Part shown: in pieces, positions 9,084-16,623 of the stretch | How positions within the stretch are numbered: the first letter of the stretch is position 1 | Layout of the letters: every line of letters starts with the position of its first letter | NCBI GenBank assembly: GCA_015501055.1 | Contig: JADNYV010000744.1 | Coordinates: 1 to 16,623, forward strand | Direction of reading: 5' to 3' | Source of the DNA: Mucidula mucida | Lineage: Eukaryota; Basidiomycota; Agaricomycetes; Agaricales; Physalacriaceae | Length of the DNA: 16,623 nucleotides | Made by a program: the position numbers and the translations under genes | The notes under the pieces: generated by a model | Database searches by the model: none | What the model was told of the DNA's origin: nothing | Seen by the model: only the letters and a program-made list of their open reading frames with translations

Positions 9084-11160
9084 ATGTATGACCCTTTGAC
9101 GCCTCTTCCTGGGAGATACGCCATGCATCTCGCCGACAACCTCCTGCTCAGGAATGTTAAATCTATTCCCAACCTTTCCGATCAACTGTCTGAGCTCGTC
9201 GACGATGCACTCGGCCAGGCCAAGGTAGAACCTGGTAAACAACATCCGCGAGATATATGTATACCCCACAATCATCGTACGCTCTCGAAATACTCTCGGG
9301 AAAGGAGTGCCATTCAATGTGCGAAGCATCCTGTCGCTACCATTGAAAACGTACGAGAAGCGTTTAGCACGAGGCATATGTTAGCAGCTGCGATTTCGTC
9401 GGTGTTCGCCGAAGGATCCTCTACGTTTCCTGATTTCGATGGTGGGAGCCTGCGATACAGCTCCACTCCGGCTACTCTACATGGCAATGATGTGGAAGAC
9501 CTTCCACGAGCTAGCGCCTATCTCTCTGTCCATGCCACTGTACCTGACCTAGATCGCCGTATCAAAGAGTTCGGGTTATCTGACATTGTTGTCTTCGATT
9601 TTAAGGCTGCGGCGGGTCCTCTACGTCCAGGTTCTCTTTTTCAAGTGATGCAACAGATGGCGAAGCACAACATACCCTGGAGGTGGTGCAAGTGCCAGTC
9701 TGGAAGCAGCAGCGTTAACATCTGCGGATCGGACCGCTGCATGCGCTTTCCAGAGCTCAACGTCTCATCGAAATCCGGGCGGCCAACGAGTGTTGACGGC
9801 GATAGGATTCTAGAGATTATCGAGAGATCGCTGGCCAACACCGTTGACGTGAGCGGTGAAGCGCCCCCGGTTTTCCCTCCACAAATTATTGCTTTAGTGG
9901 TGTTCTTATGGCAAGATGTATGTGTCCGGTGCTGTCCCTCATATCGGAACTAACGCTCAAGAAACATAGCTGTGGTCCAAAGCTGTTGCCGTTGATGCCT
10001 CTTGTATGGTGCTCTGCAGTGGCCACGAAGAGGTCATTTGCCTCCGCGAGAGACGAACACAGACTATGTATATGTCGAAAACTCTGAGTATCGGGCCTCC
10101 TACGACCGGCGAAGTATCATCTGACGTCAAAATGCACTGCGGGGTTGCTTTGCTCGCCTGGAAAGATGTGTTGGATCGCCAAGGAAAGATGTGAATCTAG
10201 GCGCATGGGAAGACTACCAAGTGGCTGGCGTTCAATTATGACGGCGATATCGACCTCTCAAACCCAAGTGTATCATTTGCGATCAAGAAAGACGCATACA
10301 AACTTTCGAAGGGGGAATTTCTTCCCAACCAAGTGACTGTCAGTGCTTTCCTTCCAGTGGTATTAAACGCCTGATAAATTCTAGGATCCTGACATGAAAA
10401 TGGACTTCAATTTTCTTCGACAGACATTCTCTGTGACACCTGCAATAGAGGTGTGCTTCCATCGTAATGCTGTCAGCGCTGTGTTCTGGCGTTCACTTCC
10501 TCCCTCTCAAGAGGGCGCTATGCGACGTGTGAGAATACATGCGGCGCCTCCCCACAGTGATAATCTTTCCGTTGGTTACCTAGAATACGGGGAACACAGC
10601 GGGGAAGGACTCGTGGGACTGCCTTATGGTTGTTCTTTCATGCTGAAGTTCTCAAAAAGTGTGGAGACATTGCGAGAAGAACAGCGCATTTTGGGTGGTG
10701 TATCGGCATTGCGCTTGCAGGGATGCAAGGTTTCGGTGCCCTTAACGATAGAGGGGATTTATAGCTGTCGCTTACCAGGAAACAACTTCGACACAAGCTT
10801 CTTCATAATGGAGCATTGCCAGAAAACCCCTATAGGTATCGCCGATAGCATCCCAACATCTATTTTGTAGGTGAACACGCAAATTCAATGGATACATTCT
10901 CACAACGCCATAATAGGAACGAGCTTCAAACGTGGCTCTCGGCGATACAACGTGAGGGTTTCACCCACAACCGACTTTCCGATCACTGCATCCTATGGAC
11001 ACCCGGACGAAGCTCAGTCTGGGTCAGTGGGTGGTCTAAAGGAAAGAGAAGGGAGAAAGGTGATCGTTCTTTCATTGAAGAAGCAAATGGCGATAAAGAA
11101 ACGCTGAAGGAGATCCTAACGACGTTAAAAGGTAACCCGCAGAAGAAAGTGAAATATTAA
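9084..11160 (+). CDS. Kinase-fold protein lacking catalytic residues (likely pseudokinase)
   Basis: Proposed exons 9084-9917, 9970-10143, 10201-10338, 10385-10866 and 10917-11160 join in frame to 623 aa. The first ~380 residues have no domain I recognise. The C-terminal third resembles the kinase fold: CSFMLKF (Lys about 470) matches the beta-3 Lys, LREEQRIL the C-helix, FFIMEHC the hinge. The catalytic loop reads FTHNRLSDHCIL, so HRD has become HNR and the loop Asn is Cys; the DFG site reads VSGWSKG. ATP-dependent phosphotransfer is therefore unlikely, and a scaffold or regulatory role is possible. It is a distant paralogue of the broken kinase on the opposite strand, sharing two intron positions and phases. 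Doubts: the start is unresolved, and the segment 10144-10200 needs splicing from a weak GTTGCT donor because it carries in-frame TGA and TAG. If it is not spliced, this too is a pseudogene. Confidence 0.6.
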
Positions 11161-11176
11161 ATATAGCGTTGTGTAT

Positions 11177-13317
11177 TTAGCTAAGATCATCGCTCCCAAT
11201 CACCTCATCTTCGTCGACATATTTTCCCGCTATGAAATTATCCAAGCGCGCTTTCTCTTCAACAAAATTCTTTTCGGTCCCTTCAAAGCTACCTCGGTCA
11301 AAATCAGCAATGTAGACGTGATCGAATTCGTCGACGAGATGTTCCACGAGCGAATGTCCCTGTGTAATACCCCGCCTTCGTGGATACCCCAAGAATAGAG
11401 CGCAATTCCTTACTGTGTCATATTGAGTATGCAGTTTATAGAAGGACCGCTAGACATACCTTTGCTTCGCTGTTAGCTTCACTTTCAGATCAGAGTTCAT
11501 CCGTGCACCGAGTGGTCGGCCCACATGCGAGAGCAGCAGGACACACATGGACGAGTTTGAGTTTCACGGAATCCAATACTGTAGGTATCCCGCGACGTTT
11601 ATCTTGTGCAAATGTTCATACACCTTGTATTCATGTCGCAATCGTCGTATCGCGACGCAGTCGTGGCCATCTTGAGAACGAATGGGCAGTACTTTGGTTT
11701 CTTAGAGGAGCCATCCGGTTGAATGACTGCTCTAAACACCTCGCCCACCGCACCTCGGCCCAGTCTTTTTCGAGAACGACACTGATATAATCCTTCGGCG
11801 CGTAGGCAGAATTCGGTTTGGTAGATGGAGGAAACACCAGCACGGGCGCGGCGAGTCAAGGCCATCGAATTGAAAGAATAAGGCGATAGTGGGTGTTGAC
11901 GCGATGTATTCTTGCGTTACCTGACGGAGAGGAACGTCAAGAACGGAGCAACACGAAAAGAAAAACACCAGAACAATTTTGCGCTGTTCACTGAAGGCAG
12001 ACCGCGCCCTCTTGGGAGGTGGAACATTGTCTGGCTCAGCAGCTTTGCGCTTGAGCTCGGCAACCGTCTCAAGTTCCGGTAAACGTTGTAGAGCATCGTA
12101 CACTGATGCAACGTGCATGGCAGTCCAGAGCCGTCCGTATGCAGGAGCAGAGCAATGACGAATGTCAATGAGCTCCGAAAGAAACAAGGTCTGGAGCCGT
12201 CGATGGCGTATCCCAAGTCGAATGAAATGTCCACAGTCGAAAACGATCATTGACGAATCGGTCTTTACGGCGTCAATCCATGCCTGTCATAGAAGTTGTC
12301 AGTATTTTGTTGGCGAAGAAAAGGAATTCCCACCTTTTTATATAATGTTCCGCCACGGGTTGGTATTGTTCTTCCTCGTGTCTGGACGATCGACCAAATG
12401 GACGCGACCTGCCTGAGGAGCACGCTGCGGTAGATGGCCAAGACGCAGTTGTAGTCGGGAACTACGTCTAGCATGAGCCGCAGCTGGCAGGTCCAGAAGC
12501 TTTTTGGCGCGTCAGGAGGGCAAAGAGTCTGGGGGCACTTTAGAACACCGGGAGTCCAATTGCCAGGGAAATACATTCGATGTGGCGAGCCTGGACATAT
12601 CTTCCAGTACAGGAAGGGCTTCAGGACAGAAATACATTGCCGATATCAGCGATGGCGAGTGCTCCAGAAGACGCGTCAAAGTCTTCTTCTCATCCTCCTC
12701 TAGTTCACCGAATTCGGGAGGTAAACTTTTATCTGTAAAGACGGCGTCTGAGTGGCATACGCGTCGCCTAAAAGACCATGTTCTGCGGCAGCTTTGAGTG
12801 GAAGCCACATTAGTAAAATGTTCCCATCATCGTGCTTTGACCGAAGAAAGAGATTCGTTGCAATGCGTTCGCCAGGTATGTTGATCGACCGCTCCTCAAA
12901 GTAGCAATTGTCCGAGCGTTGAATTTTCCCATATCCTCGTGGCGCGGTCATGAAACACGAATGTGGGCTCTGGAAGAGCCTCAAGTTGTGCAGCATAATC
13001 GTCGAGGCCTCCGAGATATCGTTGGGTAGAGACGGAAGGATTTCTACGTGCTTTAGGATGAGACTGTGGGGAATATGACGATCGACGAGCTGAAGAGGAA
13101 ACGAAGGAGTGGCGGAAGAGGTATCATCCTCATTGGGCAGCGTGGGGCGCGTGGAATTCGAATAACTCCTCCTGATAATTGCGAGGGTCCAGGACGGGGG
13201 CAGGAGGAAGTGCGCGGGGGGAGTTTCGCGTCCCGGTGACACACCATAGCCATAAGAGCCCACCGAACGAGCAGGCGATGGGGGGCCCGCCGACCAGGCC
13301 GGCGATGGACGGTACAT
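11177..13317 (-). pseudogene. Broken fungal protein kinase-like gene
   Basis: Read on the - strand, an N-terminal region (ATG near 13317) leads to a kinase domain ending at a TAA at 11177-11179. Motifs survive in different frames: the glycine loop GRGAVGEV at about 11736-11759, the beta-3 Lys in FVLKMA near 11665-11680, LRHEYKVYEHL for the C-helix, the catalytic loop HRDIRSWNI at 11338-11364, and IADFD (DFG equivalent) near 11297-11308. Frame changes occur near 12745, 12338, 11850, 11765, 11645, 11590, 11560, 11387 and 11335, and an in-frame TGA stands at 12512-12514. Introns still recognisable are 12284-12333, 11921-11974 and 11413-11459. The ancestor was probably an active Ser/Thr-type kinase-like protein with a several-hundred-residue N-terminal extension. 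Neighbouring genes read cleanly, so the lesions are unlikely to be sequencing noise. The N-terminal limit is uncertain. Confidence 0.75.
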
Positions 13318-13704
13318 ACGCGTACAATTTCAAAAGAAACAAACACTGATCACGTTGCATCAACATCGGAACTTCGGCCCGAATAGGGATGAATCATCAT
13401 TTTGGCTTTTTGAATCGGTGCCTTCGGCATAAGAAAACCACTCATCAACAAGCTAAGGTAGACGACTCACAGACGTAACGTACCCTGAGGACCCTGAGTC
13501 ACAGTGTGACGGTCGCGCCAAATCGGGCTGATCACCTTCGTGCGCACCAATGATTCATTAACGATACGTGTTTCCCGTGCTTTAGCCACATATAAACTCC
13601 ATGAGATTGTTAAAATAGTAGCAATTGTGTCAGAAATGAAAGGTATAAGCTCATTCTCAAAAATTGAGGATGTAGTTCATTAAATACTGATAATTTATGT
13701 GCTT
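13318..13704. other. Spacer between the kinase pseudogene and the transposase remnant
   Basis: No gene is visible. It should hold the promoter side of the kinase pseudogene and the 3' end of the DDE transposon. I could not identify a terminal inverted repeat, because the partner end lies outside the window beyond the Gypsy insertion. Confidence 0.4.
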
Positions 13705-14878
13705 TTAAGCCAATCCGGCCTCTTCAAGCTCATCCAAGATGGTCTCAGGAAGAACCCGATGACCTCTATACTTTCTAGAGGCCCATGCCGCCTGACGACC
13801 ATTAAGTCCACGCTTGTAAGCATCTACAAAGCGAAAAGCACAATTAAAGAACCTATTCAAAAGTCAGTTAAGATTACACTCAAGGATAGAGACGTACCGG
13901 CGGATCGTAACCAAGGGTATCTCTTCCAGTGCTTTCAGGGCATTCCTCTGCAAGTCCTCTTCCTTCGACGACTCCTCATTCAGCCGGTATTAATCGCTTT
14001 GCGTACCCCCAGCACTGCTTGATTGGGTTGAGCTCACAATGAAACTTTGGCAGAAAGATCACTGCAACACCACGAGCCGCGCAAGCCGTTTCAAGAAGCG
14101 ACTGAACACCAGCAAAATCAGGCTGATTGAAGAGGATTTGACGCACACAACAGTCCTTTGCAGCCTCACCACCAGCACACTTGAAATTGTTGCACTCGGC
14201 CCGCAATCCACCTTGCTTGATGGGTGTTGTAAACAGTTTACGATCAAAACCACGTTCAATAAGAATCTGGTCCATGCCTTTGAACATACTGGGATGATCT
14301 GGATGGTTGTCAGGGAAGTAGAGAGGTTGAGGAGCACCAGAAGGAAGGGTAGCGTCGCACATACAGATGCACTTCTTCGCAAATTTTCCAGCCGTTGTAT
14401 GAACCTGATTGTCATCATTGTTGAGCTGATTAACCTCTACCAACCAGTTTGCATCCGGCTTCGAGTGTTCCGAGGCATTTTGTGCGCCGAAAGTGCATCA
14501 TCAGTGCGCTTGCGATGAGTCGTTGCATTGTCATAGACAAACACATGCTCATACTCCGGATAAAACTCGTCCAGAATGTCCATTGCTTTGTTGGCCTGCT
14601 TGAGAATATCCTCGTTTGTGAAGTAGCCCTCGCGGGTTTTGCCCGGCTTGATAACCTTGCGGGCCGACCATACCATCAGGAGAACGCAACCAACCAAACT
14701 TGGCAGAGACAAAATCTGCAATCATAAGCGATGCACCTTCTCCCTTCCTATACGGCTTTGCTGGCCCATCCTTGTGATACCAGGACTTGCGACGGCGATT
14801 ATGAGCATAGAAGATCGACTTGTCATGAAACCAAATGATGACTGGTTTTTGAGTGGATACTTCAACACCGCGGACCAT
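13705..14878 (-). mobile_element. DDE superfamily transposase remnant, N-terminally cut
   Basis: The - strand reads as the C-terminal part of a DDE transposase of a kind I associate with basidiomycete genomes. Candidate catalytic residues are Asp in IIWFHDKSIFYAH (14822-14824), Asp in FVYDNATTH (14530-14532) and Glu in LPKFHCELNPIKQCWGYAK (14033-14035). A normal GT-AG intron lies at 13853-13897; after it comes FRFVDAYKRGLNGRQAAW and a stop at 13705-13707. The frame breaks near 14670, 14443 and 13985 by single bases, so this copy cannot make the protein. The N-terminal part, with any DNA-binding domain, is missing: the sequence ends at the Gypsy LTR that starts five bases beyond the first Met. 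Membership in a broad Tc1/mariner-IS630-like class is an inference from the motif layout. Confidence 0.85.
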
Positions 14879-14883
14879 CTCGA

Positions 14884-15406
14884 TGTTAGCGACTGACTAA
14901 GCCACGAGACTCAACCAGGTACCACAGCAAGAACTAAAGAGAAAGCGTTCGCGTTCGTAAGACTAGGCTAGGCCAGGTGTATAAACGAGATCGGAACTAA
15001 AGTACAATGATACTACACTACTGCTTATATACTAGTAAGTCTGTGTTTGAGACTCCTTGTCCATACGCGTTTCCACTAGGGATGCTCCACGCCCTTGACC
15101 CAGTGTGTATGCTACTAGTCCGTGAAACCATTAAATACGAGTGGTAACTGCATGTAAGTAATAATACTGAAACCCATGTGTGCTACGAGTGTCGGCGGTG
15201 TGTATACAATAGGGAGTCCATGAGGTATCAGCATGTATGATGTCATCCATGTGTTGGACGTGTGTCCGACATGAGTACGGCTTCGGTAATGAAAAGGAGT
15301 ATGATCGGTGACGAAACAGATGATGAAACAGTCCGTTGGTTGATAAGACAAGCCCCCGATAAGATATGATAAGATTGAAAATGTGAAAATATGGCGATTC
15401 ATAACA
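14884..15406 (-). repeat. 3' long terminal repeat of the Gypsy element
   Basis: In element orientation the 523-bp LTR starts TGTTATGAATCG right after the polyprotein stop and ends CAGTCGCTAACA, so it has the perfect 5-bp terminal inverted repeat TGTTA/TAACA with canonical TG...CA ends. A polypurine tract abuts its start. The adjacent host 5-mer is CTCGA (14879-14883, + strand), the likely target-site duplication. The 5' LTR and the second duplication copy are outside the window, so the ends rest on the signals seen at this single copy. Confidence 0.8.
15023..15032 (-). promoter_or_regulatory. TATA box of the LTR promoter
   Basis: On the - strand the string GTATATAAGC lies inside the LTR about 140 bases before its 3' end. 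This fits the position of the U3 TATA box that starts retrotransposon transcription in the 5' LTR copy. Confidence 0.5.
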
Positions 15407-16623
15407 TCACCCCCTCTTAAGGCGCAAGTTCCATTCTGCGCCAGAGTCGCTCCATGAGGGCCGCAGAGGGTAGTGTGACGTCAAGGGGTTGGTGTCAGGC
15501 AGTGGCATGGGTCGGAACAGATGTGATGGAAATTGCGACATGGGGACTTCAATGCGAGCAAGCGCGGGTGGCTTCGGCTTGTTCGGATATTGTTGGTGGA
15601 AATCGCTGATAGCTTCGTCGGCATTTTTGAGATTGCATGCCGGTTCCCATGTCTGCTCGTGTGTGCCGTAACCCTTCCAGTGAACCTTGTATTGAAAACC
15701 CCCGCGGTACTTCGGGAATTAACCACTTTCTCAACCTCCCATTCCGGTTCGGCTCCTTCCAGCACAGGTGGTGGACGCGTGTCTCGGGGTTGTGTCGGAA
15801 ATTGGGGCTCGGTAAGGCGTCAACAGGGCCTCATTGAACACGGGATGGATGCTTTTCCACGTGTGAGGAATCTGGAGCTTGTAAGAGCTCGTCCCGACTT
15901 TCTTGATCACTTTGAACGGCCCGAAGCGTTTGTCATCGAGCTTCTTCATTGGTCGATCCGTGCTGAGATTCGTCCCTTCCAGCCATACTTTGTCGCCTTC
16001 CTTGTACTCCACTGCCTCTGTCCGTTTCCTGTCATAAAACCGTTTCATATCCTCTTTGGCCATCTTCAATGCGACCCCACTTCGTCCCATGTTTTCCTCA
16101 TGCCGTCGGCAAACTCCTGCGCAGTCTCATTTCTCGATGCCGTTTTCGGGGCGGTGCCTTTGTAGGGGTGTCTGCCCATGTCTGCAAAGAACGGAGTGAC
16201 TTTAGTTGCCGAGTGTACCCGATCATTGTAAACAAATTCGGCAGAGGGTAGCCATTCGTGCCAGTCGTTCTGATGGTAGTTGACAAATAACCGTAAGAAA
16301 TGTTCTATCTCTTGGTTCAGCCGTTCCGTCTGCCCATTTGCCTGTGGATGATACGCCGTTGTAAAGTTTCCTTGTATGCCCAACAACCGGTACAACTCCT
16401 TCATAAAACGCGAGTGGTATTGTGGACCGCGATCATGTATCATCTGGCGTGGCATCCCATGTATGGGGAAAATGCGATCTCGGTAGATGCGGGCCATGCC
16501 TTCTGACGTCAGAGTGGTGTGTGTCGGTATGATGCGTAATCGCTTTGTGAAATGGTCCACAAACGTGCTGATAGCGTTGTATCCTCCCGATTCCGGCAGC
16601 TCTCCAATCATGTCCGTCCCTAC
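15407..16623 (-). pseudogene. Gypsy polyprotein C-terminus: integrase, GPY/F, chromodomain (frameshifted)
   Basis: Reading from the right edge: VGTDMIGELPESGGYNA leads into the integrase core with Asp in FVDHFTK (16555-16557), Asp in HDRGPQYHS (16432-16434) and Glu in NGQTERLNQ. The second Asp and the Glu are separated by exactly 35 residues, the DX35E spacing. Next comes a GPY/F module (RFGPFKVIKKVG), then a chromodomain (EWEVEKVVNSR, VHWKGYG, TWEPACNL) and a tail ending LRLKRG and a stop at 15407-15409. The frame changes near 16076 (a G run), 15800 and 15710, each by one base, so this copy is not functional. The integrase core itself, 16066-16623, is open and continues beyond the window. 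Confidence 0.88.
15409..15418 (-). other. Polypurine tract for plus-strand priming
   Basis: AAGAGGGGGT on the - strand overlaps the end of the polyprotein frame and precedes the LTR start by two bases. This is the position and composition expected of the primer for plus-strand DNA synthesis in LTR retrotransposons. Confidence 0.65.

Larger units (their letters stand above)
14884..16623 (-). mobile_element. Ty3/Gypsy chromodomain retrotransposon, 3' portion
   Basis: A retrotransposon lying on the - strand and running off the right edge. In element order the window holds the integrase core, GPY/F module, chromodomain, stop codon, polypurine tract and 3' LTR. Protease, reverse transcriptase and RNase H would lie to the right of the window. 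Integrase plus chromodomain at the end of the polyprotein is the layout of the chromovirus branch of Metaviridae, common in fungi. The element sits inside the DDE transposase sequence at 14879-14883. Confidence 0.9.

Noticed and set aside
11380..11790. 136-codon + strand open frame
   Set aside because: Antisense to the kinase pseudogene, which shows kinase motifs on the - strand.
14039..14518. 159-codon + strand open frame
   Set aside because: Antisense to the DDE transposase remnant, whose motifs are clear on the - strand.
15115..15402. 95-codon - strand open frame starting near the polyprotein end
   Set aside because: It lies entirely inside the LTR, which is noncoding in this type of element.
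15533..16165. 210-codon + strand open frame
   Set aside because: Antisense to the Gypsy integrase, GPY/F and chromodomain region, which is identified on the - strand.

Overview
The window looks like nuclear DNA of a filamentous basidiomycete, most likely a mushroom-forming Agaricomycete. Genes are packed at roughly 1-2 kb spacing and cut by many 44-68 nt GT-AG introns with CTNAN-type branch points. The families present (DUF6534 seven-helix membrane proteins, an expanded-type fungal P450, fungal kinase-like proteins, a DDE transposase read as a fungal family, a chromodomain Ty3/Gypsy element) fit that group. No tRNA, rRNA or CRISPR array was seen.

Left half (1-8026), all + strand and intact: a DUF6534 gene (636-2217, 11 exons, 356 aa), a cytochrome P450 (3399-5600, 13 exons, 518 aa) and a second DUF6534 gene (6423-8026, 11 exons, 351 aa). 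The two DUF6534 genes are tandem paralogues with matching exon structure, including a 13-nt micro-exon, and the P450 sits between them. Co-function is only suggested by position.

Middle (about 8963-13317): two tail-to-tail, distantly paralogous kinase-fold loci whose stop codons are 16 nt apart. The + strand copy is mostly open but has lost the catalytic loop and DFG aspartates. The - strand copy kept recognisable catalytic motifs but is broken by many single-base frameshifts and a nonsense codon.

Right end (13705-16623): nested transposon remains on the - strand. The C-terminal part of a DDE transposase (13705-14878, frameshifted, one intron) is interrupted at its N-terminal side by a chromodomain Ty3/Gypsy retrotransposon. 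The 3' LTR of that element (14884-15406), its polypurine tract, and the integrase, GPY/F and chromodomain parts of its polyprotein lie in the window, and the rest runs off the right edge. Because the left genes splice without a single frame error, the indels on the right are more likely real decay than poor sequence.
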